A stretch of DNA of 64,000 nucleotides from Ahaetulla prasina. Its lineage: Eukaryota; Chordata; Lepidosauria; Squamata; Colubridae. The stretch lies in NCBI RefSeq assembly GCF_028640845.1, contig NC_080543.1, positions 4,071,459-4,135,458 of the forward strand, in the 5' to 3' direction. The position numbers and the translations under genes are program-made. Below, piece by piece: positions 52,864 through 62,282 of the stretch. The first letter of the stretch is position 1. The number at the start of each line of letters is the position of its first letter. The notes below the pieces were generated by a model, which made no database searches, was not told where the DNA came from, and was given only the letters and a program-made list of their open reading frames with translations.

Positions 52864-53400
52864 CGGAGGGAGGGGAGGGCAGTGGGCAAGATCCGGGGGG
52901 GGTGTCTCCGTGACTCCCCCGGGGTGGGGCGGGGGGGGGCTTCCTTAACACAGCAGGGAAGAGTCGGCGGCGTCTGTGCTACTTGTGTCGAAACTCCTAA
53001 AGCAAAAAACAAACAAACAAAAAACTTTGTGTGGGTGGCCTGGAGCCTCTCTGGAAACTGAAGCTGGGCTGGGTTTCTTTATTATTATTATTATTATAAT
53101 TATAATTATAATTATTTTGTAAAGTTTGTCCCTTTTGATCCTTTTCCGGCCCATAGGTCAGAGGCAGGTGAGCCATTGGCATGGGACCTCTACCCCACCC
53201 CACCCCACCCCAACCACGGCTGGACCACGAGCTGAGATGCTGGCCAGGTTCAGCAGAGAAGGACCCTCCCCAATAACCCCCAAATCCCCCCCACCCAAGA
53301 CTCCTCCATTCCTTTCCTTGGGACAGCAATTGCTAGCTGACTTTATTTAAAGATGTATGTTGTGAAAAACCCTTGCGTTATGTGGTGTCTTCATTTGTGT
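52864..53400 (+). other. GDPD5: Probable GDPD5 3'UTR and poly(A) region
   Basis: Non-repetitive G/C-rich sequence follows the stop. No AATAAA is present; TATTTAAAGA at 53344 followed by a TGTGTGTG-rich element at 53394-53426 is the best cleavage/polyadenylation candidate. A short (ATT)/(AAT) run is at 53081-53115. Confidence 0.4.
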
Positions 53401-53499
53401 GTATTTCTGGGTGTGTGTGTGTGTGTGGATTTCACATAAGCAGCAACGGCAGAGGAATCACACAGGTGGGAGGCTGAAAACGATTGGGACAATTCACTG

Positions 53500-53880
53500 G
53501 GCAGCCCTCAACTTACAACCGTTTATTTAGTGACCATTGGTAGTTTACAGCAGCCCCGGGGGGGGAAAAAAAGGGAGGGGACCAGTTTGCACACTTGACT
53601 GTGGCAGCATCCCCCAGGGTCACGCGATCAGAATTGGCCACCGACTCGTATTTATGACGCTTGCAGCGGCCCTGGGGGGGGTCACGCGATCCCCTTCGGC
53701 GACCTTCTGACCATCAAAGTCGATGGGGAAAGCCGGATTCCCTTAACGGCCGTGTGATTAACCGAACAACTGGAATAATTCACTCGACAACAGTGGTGAA
53801 AAAGGTCACGAAATGGGGTGAAACTCACTTAACAGAAATGTGGGGCTCAGGTGTGGTCGTAAGTCGAGGACTACCCGTAT
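53500..53880 (+). mobile_element. Palindromic MITE
   Basis: GGCAGCCCTCAACTTACAACCG at the left, GTCGTAAGTCGAGGACTACCCG at the right, with GACCATCAAAGTCGATGGGG inside. Confidence 0.65.
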
Positions 53881-54009
53881 ATGGCAATCCAAAATTGCCG
53901 TTGGAAACTTGCGTTGTTTATTGATTATTGATGGTGTCAGGAAGTGGGGGGTGTGTGTGTGTGTGTGTAAAATCAAATTGGTAGCCACACAATCAAAATT
54001 CTACTCTAC

Positions 54010-54550
54010 AGATTGTCCCCAACTTACAATAGTTCATTTACCGACCGTTCCAAGTCACAACTGCACTGAAAAAAGTGACTCATGACCGTTTTTCACACTT
54101 ATGACCGTTGTAGAATCCCAGTGGGCATGTGATCAAACTTCAGACGCTTGGCAACTGACTCGTATTTATGACCGTCGCATGTCCCGAGGTCGGGTGATTC
54201 CCCCTCTGGCAACCTTCAAACAAGTAAAGTCAATGGGGATTCACTTAACAACAGTGGCCAGAAAGATTTACAAAATGAGGCAAAATTCACTTGGCAAATG
54301 TCTCGCTCGGCCACATACATTTTTGGGCTCTATTGTGGTCGTAACTCAAGGACTACCTGCACAGGGAGTCCTCGGTTTACAACAGTTCATTTAGTGACCG
54401 TTCAAAGTTACAACAGCATTGGAAAAAAAGTGACTTGGGATCATTTTTCACACTTAACCACCTTTGCAGCATCTCCACAGTCACCCGATCTCGCTTAGCA
54501 ACAGAAATTGTGGGCTCCGTTGTGGTCAAAAGTCGAGGACCACTGTATAT
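54010..54550 (+). mobile_element. Two palindromic MITE copies in tandem
   Basis: The first is 54010-54362 (CAGATTGTCCCCAACTTAC to CAAGGACTACCTG). The second, 54363-54550, is shortened (GGAGTCCTCGGTTTACAAC to AAGTCGAGGACCACTG). They are in the same orientation and directly adjacent. Confidence 0.65.
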
Positions 54551-54835
54551 ACACACCCAGAGGATGGAGGATTGGGAGAGAGAGGGAAGGATGGGGAACT
54601 TGCTAGGTGGCACGTCAAGTCAAGGAAGAAAAAAAAATTTTTTTTTTCTCAAAAAGGTAAAAAAGACCCATCATTTCCCCACTCCAAATACGGGGAGGAA
54701 GTTGCTGCCAGTTGTTCAATGCGCCGGTCACTCAGGAAGTGCCAAAATTGTCTCATTTTTGATTGCAAAAATGTGTGTACGTACACCAAGATCAGGCCAA
54801 GACCCACAAAGCAGCCAAACGGCAACGCCGTATAA

Positions 54836-55755
54836 CAGGGGTCTCCAACCTTGGCAACTTTAAGACTTGTGGACTTCAACTCCACAAGTTGAAGTCCTTA
54901 AGTCTTAAAGTTGCCAAGGTTGAAGAATTCTGGGAGTTGAAGTTCATAAGTCTTAAAGACTGAGGAATTCTGGGAGTTGAAGTCCTTAAGTCTTAAAGTT
55001 GCCAAGGTTGAAGAATTCTGGGAGTTGAAGTTCATAAGTCTTAAAGACTGAGGAATTCTGGGAGTTGAAGTCCTTAAGTCTTAAAGTTGCCAAGACTGAG
55101 GAATTCTGGGAGTTGAAGTCCTTAAGTCTTAAAGTTGCCAAGACTGAGGAATTCTGGGAGTTGAAGTCCTTAAATCTTAAAGTTGCCAAGGTTGAAGAAT
55201 TCTGGGAGTTGAAGTTCATAAGTCTTAAAGTTGCCAAGACTGAGGAATTCTGGGAGTTGAAGTCCTTAAATCTTAAAGTTGCCAAGGTTGAAGAATTCTG
55301 GGAGTTGAAGTTCATAAGTCTTAAAGTTGCCAAGACTGAGGAATTCTGGGAGTTGAAGTCCTTAAATCTTAAAGTTGCCAAGGTTGAAGAATTCTGGGAG
55401 TTGAAATTCATAAGTCTTAAAGTTGCCAAGACTGAGGAATTCTGGGAGTTGAAGTCCTTAAGTCTTAAAGTTGCCAAGACTGAGGAATTCTGGGAGTTGA
55501 AGTCCTTAAATCTTAAAGTTGCCAAGGTTGAAGAATTCTGGGAGTTGAAATTCATAAGTCTTAAAGTTGCCAAGACTGAGGAATTCTGGGAGTTGAAGTC
55601 CTTAAGTCTTAAAGTTGCCAAGACTGAGGAATTCTGGGAGTTGAAGTCCTTAAGTCTTGAAGTTGCCAAGGTTGGAGACCCCTGGGATACTGGCTGAGGA
55701 ATTCTGGGAGTTGAAGTCCACAAGTCTTAAAAGTTGCCACGGTTGGAGATCCCTG
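54836..55755 (+). mobile_element. hAT-type MITE expanded into a 48-bp minisatellite
   Basis: The ends are CAGGGGTCTCCAACCTTGGC and GCCACGGTTGGAGATCCCTG. The flanks are CCGTATAA and CCATATAG (6 of 8). Between them the arm sequence GAATTCTGGGAGTTGAAG... is repeated about 15 times from 54915 to 55665. Most units are 48 bp, in two alternating types (GACTGAGG..GTCCTTAA and GGTTGAAG..TTCATAA). Confidence 0.9.
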
Positions 55756-55969
55756 CCATATAGGGTTTTTGCTGCAATCCAGAAGCAATCCACAACCTTC
55801 CTTGACCTCCTCCTGGTGACCCCCACCATTTTGGCCCCCAGGATTTCATGCACTGAGTGAGCCTGTGTAGGCATCTGCTTCTCCTGGTCCAGCCTCAGGA
55901 ATGTTACCCTGCGGTCAGATGGGCAGCCAATAAATTGGAGAAATAAATCAATAAATGGACTTTCTTGTT

Positions 55970-56092
55970 TTTTTCTTTAGAAGATGTTTTGCTTCTCACC
56001 CAAGAAGCTTCTTCAGCTCCGAATGGATAGTGGGGAAGTTGGAGCTGAAAAAGCTTCTGGGATAAGAAGCGAAATGTCTTCAAAGAAAACAT
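55970..56092. repeat. Inverted pair of decayed hammerhead-like motifs
   Basis: The left arm (minus) keeps CTGAAGA and the GCTTCT/AGAAGC stem II, but GAAAC has become AAAAC. The right arm (plus) has CTGAAAA and GAAATGTC. Confidence 0.45.
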
Positions 56093-56094
56093 TT

Positions 56095-56375
56095 AGGGCC
56101 TCTGGTGGCTCAGCAGACTAATGCAGTCTGTTATTAACAGCAGCTGCTTGCAATTACTGCAGGTTCAAGTCCCACCAGGCCCAAGGTTGACTCAGCCTTC
56201 CATCCTTTATAAGGTAGGTAAAATGAGGACCCAGATTGTTGGGGGCAATAAAAGTTGACTTTGTATATAATATACAAATGGATGAAGACTATTGCTTGAC
56301 ATAGTGTAAGCCGCCCTGAGTCTTCGGAGAAGGGCGGGATATAAATGCAAATAAAAAGAATAAATAATAATATTG
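56095..56375 (+). mobile_element. tRNA-derived SINE with L2-type tail, plus strand
   Basis: The head is GGCCTCTGGTGGCTCAGCAG, the B box GGTTCAAGTCCC at 56162-56173, the body CCATCCTTTATAAGGTAGG, and the end GCCGCCCTGAGTCTTCGGAG/GGGCGG with (AAT)n. Confidence 0.8.
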
Positions 56376-56689
56376 GGAACCTCCTGAAAAAAGCACCTTT
56401 GGGACAACCATGACCTGGATGAGTGACGATCTCTACAGATCTCCTTGGATGATGCCCACGAAGGTCTCTCTCAATTCCTCAACCTGGAGATGAAGAGTCT
56501 CGTGGGTTGCTTGAAGATCATCCGTGGACATTGTCTTGTGTTGACATTGACTTCTAAAATGCTGCCTTTAAAAAAAACAACACAACAGAATTGAGAGACA
56601 CAGCCACATCCTCCCCTCAGTTGATGGGTGATTTTGCTAACCCGCCTTCTCCAATCTGGCTCTTTCCTAAAATTTTGGGGGTCGGAATA

Positions 56690-56955
56690 ATAAAAGAGTT
56701 GGAAGGGGCCTTGGAGGTCGTCTAGCCCAACCCCCCTATACCAAATACTGTAAATTGAATCTGTTTTGGTTAAACGGGGCAGCTATAAAACCAATCAAAG
56801 TGGAAAAGGAGTAAACGTTTAGCCCCCCTTGCTTCCAATCATGATAATTTAAATGTTTTCAGGAACCGTATGCTTGCTTCTCTCCTTGATGAGTTTCCAT
56901 CCATTGCTTCTTGTCCTGCCTTCAGGAGCTTTGGAGGCTAAGTTGACTCCTTCAT
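56690..56955 (-). mobile_element. CR1/L3-type LINE terminal fragment
   Basis: AAAGAGTTGGAAGGGGCCTTGG at the left and CTCCTTGATGAGTTTCCATCC further right, cut by the Rex1-like element. Confidence 0.65.
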
Positions 56956-57925
56956 AGAATAGAATAGAATTTTTTATTGGCCAAGTGTGATTGGACACAC
57001 AAGGAATTTGTCTTGGTGCAGATGCTCTCAGTGTACATAAAAGAAAAGATACCTTCATCAAGGTACAACACTTACAACACAATTGATGGTCAATATATCA
57101 ATATAAATCATAAGAACTGCCAGCAACAAGTTATAGTCATACAGTCATAAATGGAAAGAGATTGGTGATGGGAACTATGAGAAGATTAATAGTAGTGCAG
57201 ATTCAGTAAATAGTTTGACAGTGTTGAGGGAATTATTTGTTTAGCAGAGTGATGGCCTTCGGGAAAAAACTGTTCTTGTGTCTAGTTGTTCTGGTGTGCA
57301 GTGCTCTATAGCGTCGTTTTGAGGGTAGGAGTTGAAACAGTTTATGTCCAGGATGCGAGGGATCTGCAAATATTTTCACGGCCCTCTTCTTGATTCGTGC
57401 AGTATACAGGTCCTCAATGGAAGGCAGGTTGGTAGCAATTATTTTTTCTGCAGTTCTAATTATCCTCTGAAGTCTGTGTTTTTCTTGTTGGGTTGCAGAA
57501 CCGAACCAGACAGTTATAGAGGTGCAAATGACAGACTCAATAATTCCTCTGTAGAATTGGATCAGCAGCTCCTTGGGCAGTTTGAGCTTACTGAGTTGGC
57601 GCAGAAAGAACATTCTTTGTTGTCCTTTTTTAATGATGTTTTTGATGTTAGCTGTCCATTTGAGATCTTGCGATATGATAGAACCCAGAAATTTGAAGGT
57701 TTCTACTGTTGATACTGTGTTGTCAAGTATTGTGAGAGGTGGAAGTATGGAAGGGTTTCTCCTAAAGTCTACCACCATTTCTACGGTTTTGAGTGTGTTC
57801 AGTTCCAGATTGTTTTGGTTGCACCACAAGGCTAGTCGTTCGACTTCTCGTCTATATGCGGATTCGTCATTGTCTCGAATGAGACCAATCACTGTTGTGT
57901 CATCTGCGAACTTCAGTAGCTTAAC
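56956..57925 (-). mobile_element. Rex1-like LINE 3' part with RT C-terminus
   Basis: A 219-codon minus-strand frame (57233-57892) encodes the RT C-terminal region: CNQNNLELNTLKTVEMVVDF, FKFLGSIISQDLKWTANIKN, QQRMFFLRQLSKLKLPKELL, FYRGIIESVICTSITVWFG, ends [11 protein letters not shown]. This is typical of Rex1-type (CR1-related) elements. The 3'UTR continues to a short (AATAG)n at 56956-56970. Being the only copy with coding sequence, it identifies the other AATAG-tailed ends. Confidence 0.8.
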
Positions 57926-58480
57926 AGAAGTTCATCTTGATCTACTGCCCATCTTGGGCCAACCAGATATTTACAACTGCACCAGGGGTCACAATTAGAA
58001 GCATCGCTGCAATGAGGAACCAACCTTAATCTGACAAGACATGGCAGCAAAAGAAGCCTGCTGGATAATGTCAAAAATTAAACAGGAAAAGTTTTTGCTG
58101 TTTCCTAGGCAACTGCCTACCGTCCGGAAAAGGTTCCAGAGCCCTGAGATAAAACATTTCAGGATATTTTCTAGAGCATTAGCTGTGTTCATCTGTTGCA
58201 AGGATGTTAAGCCTTCATTTATTTTTGCTACAGTTCCATCCTGGAATTAGCCAAGTGTTCTGTCCGTGCACTTTTAATTTAAAACATAAATTCTATTTTT
58301 AAAAAAACAGTAGCTAAATTCATATACTAATGCTTGCATAATTAAACAAACCGTGTTAGAGCTTGGATGCAGTCCCGGGCTCTATTCAAGACAACAGGCT
58401 AAGTCAGTTTAGTTGCGAACGTAGCAATGGCTTTTCCACAAATAAACTTTTGTTTTTAACTTTAATTAATTTGCCTGGTA
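57926..58480. other. Intergenic sequence, nothing recognised
   Basis: Non-repetitive-looking A/T-rich sequence between the two genes; no exon-like conservation was recognised. Confidence 0.4.
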
Positions 58481-58800
58481 TGTGTGTGCATTTTAGCTGC
58501 CACAACGAAGAGCGGGTCAATTTATTTTGCAGAGCACCTGAAAGCAGGACAAGAAACAGTGGATGGAAACTCATCAAGGAGTGAAACAACCTGGAATTAA
58601 GGAGAAACTTCCCAACAGTGAGGACAATTAACCAGTGGAACAGCTTGCCACCAGAAGTTGTGGGTGCTCCCTCACTGGAGGTTTTTAAGAAGAGATTGGA
58701 CAGCCACTAATCTGAAATGCTATAGGGTCTCCTGCTTGAGCAAGGGATTGGACTAGAAGACCTCCAAGGCCCAGTCCAGTTCTATTCTGATTGATTGATT
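58480..58800 (+). mobile_element. CR1/L3-type LINE 3' end with (ATTG)n
   Basis: GCCACAACGAAGAGCGGGTC to GACTAGAAGACCTCCAAGGC, then TGATTGATTGATTGATTG. Confidence 0.75.
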
Positions 58801-58859
58801 GATTGATTGATTGATTTGATTGATCGACAGCGTGCAAATCCATGTATTGAGGTTTATGT

Positions 58860-59800
58860 TTTAGACTGGAGGCTAAAACATATAAAGAACAGTTGCAGGA
58901 ACTGGGTATGTCTAGTTTAATGAAAAGAAGGACTAAGGGGTGACCTGATAGCAGTCTTCCAATATCTCAGGGGCTGCCCAGTGATGGGTTTCAATTTTTT
59001 TTACTACCGGTTCTGTGGGTGTGGCTTGTTGGGCGTGGCAGGGGAAGGATACTGCAAAACCTCCATTCCCACCCCACTCCAGGGGAAGGTTACTGCAAAA
59101 TCCCCATTTTTTTTTAATTTTAATTTTTGAATTTATATCCCGCCCTTCTCCGAAGACTCAGGGCGGCTTACACTGTGTCACTGTGTCTTCATCCATTTGT
59201 GTACTATATACAAAGTCAACTTATTGCCCCCAACAATCTGGGTCCTCATTTTACCTACCTTATAAAGGATGGAAGGCTGAGTCAACCTTGGGCCTGGTGG
59301 GGCTTGAACCTGCAGTAATTGCAAGCAGCTGCTGTTAATAACAGACAGACTTAGTCTGATCAACTGGGACTCAGGAGGCAGAGAATAGATGGGGACGGGG
59401 CCAGTCAGAATTTTTACTACCGGTTCTCCGAACTACTCAAAATTTCCACTACCGGTTCTCCAGAACTGGTCAGAACCTGCTGAAACCCACCTCTGTGGCT
59501 GCCCCAAAGAAGAGGGAGTCAAACTATTCTCCAAAGCACCTGAAGGCAAGACAAGAAGCAACGGGTAGAAACTAATCAAGGAGAGAAGCAATCAGGAACT
59601 AAGGAGAAATTTCCTAACAGTGAGAACAATTTAATCAGTGGAACAGCTTGCCATCAGAAGTTGTGGGTGAACCAACACTGGAAGTTTTCAAGAAGACACA
59701 GGACAACCATTTGTCAGGAATGGCATAGGATCGCCTGCCTGAGCAGGGGGGTTGGACTAGAAGACCTCCAAGGTCCCTTCCAACTCTATTATTCTGTTAA
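58860..59800 (+). mobile_element. CR1/L3-type LINE 3' end, split by a hAT MITE
   Basis: It begins GACTGGAGGCTAAAACATA, is interrupted at 58979-59495, resumes GGCTGCCCCAAAGAAGAGG and ends GGACTAGAAGACCTCCAAGG. Confidence 0.75.
58979..59495 (+). mobile_element. hAT-type MITE containing a tRNA-SINE
   Basis: The ends CAGTGATGGGTTTCAA and TGAAACCCACCTCTG are inverted. The flanks are GGGCTGCC and TGGCTGCC (7 of 8). A minus-strand tRNA-derived SINE with L2-type tail sits inside at about 59110-59360. Confidence 0.75.
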
Positions 59801-59868
59801 TCAACTAAATCTTTGGTCACTAAACGGCCCCCTAATCATTTTTGTTGCTCTCTGCTCTCTTTCTAGAG

Positions 59869-60055
59869 CAGGGGTATCAAACTGGCGGCACGCGCAGGCC
59901 ACACCCACCCCAACTCCACGAAGGCAGAAGAGTCGCGGTATGTCACATGATGGCAACGTGACATGGCGGGTTGGACACCCATGTGCTTTGCTGGCTGGGG
60001 CATTCTGGGAGTTGAAGTCCTCCAGGCTTAAAGTTGCCAAGGTTGGAGACCCCTG
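59869..60055 (+). mobile_element. hAT-type MITE in a TCTAGA target
   Basis: CAGGGGTATCAAACTGGC to GGTTGGAGACCCCTG. The flanks TTCTAGAG and CTCTAGAA share the core TCTAGA, the preferred target of many hAT elements. Confidence 0.7.
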
Positions 60056-60120
60056 CTCTAGAATCTCAACATCTTTTTTATATCGTGGCAACCAAAACTG
60101 GATGCCGTATTCCAAGTGTG

Positions 60121-60492
60121 GCCTTAAAGGTAAAGGTAAAAGTTCCCCTCGCACATACGTGCTAGTCGTTCCCAACTCTAGGGGGCGGTGCTCATCTCCG
60201 TTTCAAAGCCGGAGAGCCAGCGCTGTCTGAAGACGTCTCCGGGATCATGTGGCCGGCATGACTCAACGCCAAAGGAGCACGGAACGCTGTTCCCTTCCCA
60301 CCAAAGGTGGTCCTTATTTTTTCTACTTGCATTTTTTACGTGCTTTCGAAACTGCTAGGTTGGCAGAAGCTGGGAGAAGTCACGGGAGCTCACCCCGTTA
60401 CATGGCAGCGGTAGGGATTCGAACCGCTGAGCTGCTGACCTTTCGATCGACAAGCTCAATGTCCTAGCCCCTGAGCCACCGCGTCCCTTATA
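60121..60492 (-). mobile_element. Sauria-type SINE, full length
   Basis: The minus strand has head, B box (plus-strand GGGATTCGAACCGC at 60413-60426), the ACCACCTTTGGTGGGAAGG domain and the Bov-B-like end, tail at 60121-60135. Confidence 0.85.
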
Positions 60493-60704
60493 GTGTGGCC
60501 TTACCAAGACCTTATAAAGCGGTATTAACACACACCGTGATCTTGATTCTGTCCCTCTGTCAATGCAGCCTAGAACTGTGTTGGCATTTTGGGCTGCTAC
60601 AGCACACGGCTGGCTCCTATTGAAGTGATCATCCACTAGGATTCCAAGATCCCTCTCCCAGTCACTACAATTGAGCCAGGTACCACCTATTCTACACCTG
60701 TGCA

Positions 60705-60710
60705 TTTATT
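60705..60710 (-). terminator. Candidate poly(A) signal of the minus-strand coiled-coil gene
   Basis: AATAAA on the minus strand 189 bp after the stop codon at 60899. It lies near the edge of CR1 sequence, so it may be fortuitous. Confidence 0.3.
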
Positions 60711-60898
60711 TGAACGACAGAAATGCATAACAATTCCCGCAGGTCGGAATGGAACTGTGGTTTCTCCCCCCCCCCTTCAGTCACTCGCTTTCTATATTGT
60801 TCTCCAGGATCCTGGCTCAAAAAGGCATCAAATTCCTCATCTTCCGGACGTTATACGAGGACAGGATGTCCGATACCCGTCCGAGAAAGAGGCAAACA

Positions 60899-61696
60899 TC
60901 AGCGTCGTCTTCTGAAGCACCAAGTCTCCATCAGGCAGAGCATCATTTCTGAAAAGACCAGGCCGACCAGTAGACCAACCAGCACCCAGGCCCCTTTGGA
61001 TACGACGCAGAAGAGAATCTCTTTTATCGCTTGGGGATCTAGGTTCAGCTTGGCCTGGACCATCTCTAACAGCAGGGAGGGACCTTCCCAGCACCAGAGG
61101 TCCGTCTCCGAGTCATCGAAGGAGAATGGTTCCAACTGCTCCTCCAGGCAGAGGATCTCGTTTTCCTGCACGTCGCAGATCTTCTGGAGTTGGTCCATCG
61201 TGCTCCTCAGCTCGGCCGACTGCTGCTTCTGGTCCGCGTAGCGCAGCTCGGCCGTTTCGATCGCCCCTTCCAACTGCCCGAAGTACCTCACAATTTGCTC
61301 CACCACTTGCTTCATACGCGACATGCTCTGGTCCCGACTAGCTCGGTAATCCTGAAACCGGACGAGGTCGCGGGAGACCGCTTGGATTTCGGAGAGGAGG
61401 ACTTTGTTGGTCTCCGCCAAGGTCTGGTTTTGGGCCTCCAGGGCTGCCCGCGTGTCTTCCCGTTCTCGGAGCAGCTCCCGAAGTTCTTTCTCTTCCTTTT
61501 CCAAGACCTTCACCATGCTTGTCAAGCAATCGATTCTGTCTTCCAGGTTTTTGTTCTCCTTCTTAATGCCCTCGATTTCCTGCATAATCTTCTGGTTTTC
61601 AGCTTCGCGGTTGGCCACTCTCTCTTTTAGGTTGCGGATCTCCTTCTTTAAGCTTTCCTGGGTGGACGCCGGAAGGGTCTCCGCAGTTTTCTCCAT
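60899..61696 (-). CDS. Coiled-coil protein with C-terminal membrane anchor (TMCO5-like by architecture)
   Basis: A single coding exon of 265 codons plus stop. The start at 61696 (ACACCATGG) is a strong Kozak match; the frame is open further up to a splice acceptor. Residues 1-150 are heptad-rich coiled coil (LKKEIRNLKERVANREAENQ ... EKELRELLREREDTR). A second coil (ELRSTMDQLQKICDVQENEI) ends near 185, followed by an acidic linker SFDDSETDLW and a C-terminal hydrophobic helix (ILFCVVSKGAWVLVGLLVGL VFSEMML) with a basic tail CFRRRR. This is a tail-anchored, cytosol-facing coiled-coil layout as in TMCO5-type proteins; I could not align it to a named family, so no symbol is given. It is transcribed towards GDPD5. 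Confidence 0.75.
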   Translation of the reverse strand: MEKTAETLPASTQESLKKEIRNLKERVANREAENQKIMQEIEGIKKENKNLEDRIDCLTSMVKVLEKEEKELRELLREREDTRAALEAQNQTLAETNKVLLSEIQAVSRDLVRFQDYRASRDQSMSRMKQVVEQIVRYFGQLEGAIETAELRYADQKQQSAELRSTMDQLQKICDVQENEILCLEEQLEPFSFDDSETDLWCWEGPSLLLEMVQAKLNLDPQAIKEILFCVVSKGAWVLVGLLVGLVFSEMMLCLMETWCFRRRR

Positions 61697-61738
61697 GGTG
61701 TTGGCGAAAGAGCTCTCGAATTCAGCGCCGTTCTTCTT
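61697..61738 (-). other. 5' part of the same exon, with splice acceptor
   Basis: On the minus strand a pyrimidine tract CCTCTCCCTTTGCTTGTTCC and CGGCAG precede AAGAAGAACGGC at 61738. The 14 codons before the ATG are open, so this is either spliced 5'UTR or coding sequence of a longer protein whose start lies in an upstream exon. Confidence 0.65.
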
Positions 61739-61784
61739 CTGCCGAGGAACAAGCAAAGGGAGAGGAATGAGCCAGCATCAAATA

Positions 61785-62000
61785 GCAATAGCTCTTAGGC
61801 TTATAGACCGCTTCACAGTGCTTTCCAGCCCTCGCTAAGCGGTTTATAGTGTCAGCCTCTTGCCCTCCAACAATCTGGATCCTCATTTTACTGACCTCGG
61901 AAGGATGGAAGGCTGAGTAAATCTTGAGCCAGTCAGGATCAAACTACTGGCAGTGAGCAGTGAATTAGCCTGCAATACTGCATTCTCAACCACTGCGCTA
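61785..62000 (-). mobile_element. tRNA-derived SINE
   Basis: Read on the minus strand: CCATGGTAGCGCAGTGGTTG (A box), AGTTTGATCCTGAC (B box), body with AACCGCTTAGCGAGGG. It is the same family as the array at 27925-29080, here next to GGAA repeats at 62028-62045. Confidence 0.75.
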
Positions 62001-62079
62001 CCATGGCTGGCTGGCTGGCAGGCAGGCAGGAAGGAAGGAAGGAAGGGCAATAACACTTCACGGTGCTTTCCAGACCTCT

Positions 62080-62260
62080 CTAAGCGGTTTGTGTATCCTA
62101 GTTGGGTACTGAAATATCTGCAAGAAGACCACCAAGCTCAGAGAACCCCATCTCCTTCTAGTACTGATAATGTATCCTAGCTGGGTACTGAAACGCCTGC
62201 AAGAAAACCACCTAGCTCGCAGAGCCACAAGGACCCCACAGTTCAGCCCACTTTGGATAT
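62080..62260 (+). mobile_element. Penelope-type repeat fragments
   Basis: Two plus-strand copies: GTATCCTAGTTGGGTACTGAAATATCTGC and GTATCCTAGCTGGGTACTGAAACGCCTGC. The cleavage triplet is ATC or GCC, so the hammerhead-like core is not intact. Confidence 0.45.
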
Positions 62261-62282
62261 TGAGGGACGTACACTTAATAAT

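Larger units (their letters stand above)
59815..60720 (-). mobile_element. CR1/L3-type LINE part with two nested insertions
   Basis: The CR1 core (CATCTTTTTTATATCGTGGC...; GTGGCCTTACCAAGACC) is interrupted by a hAT MITE (59869-60055) and a Sauria-type SINE (60121-60492), both listed separately. Confidence 0.75.

Noticed and set aside
51216..52544. Several 100-240 codon frames rich in Ser/Pro/Leu or Glu/Gly/Arg
   Set aside because: All are translations of the polypyrimidine tract on one or the other strand.
55065..55697. A 210-codon frame of 16-residue repeats
   Set aside because: Product of the 48-bp minisatellite (48 is a multiple of 3), open on both strands.
60809..60952. A plus-strand exon (LAQKGIKFLIFRTLYEDRMSD) after CCCCCTTCAG
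   Set aside because: No family match, no downstream partner exon or donor in frame, and it overlaps the minus-strand coding exon and its 3'UTR.
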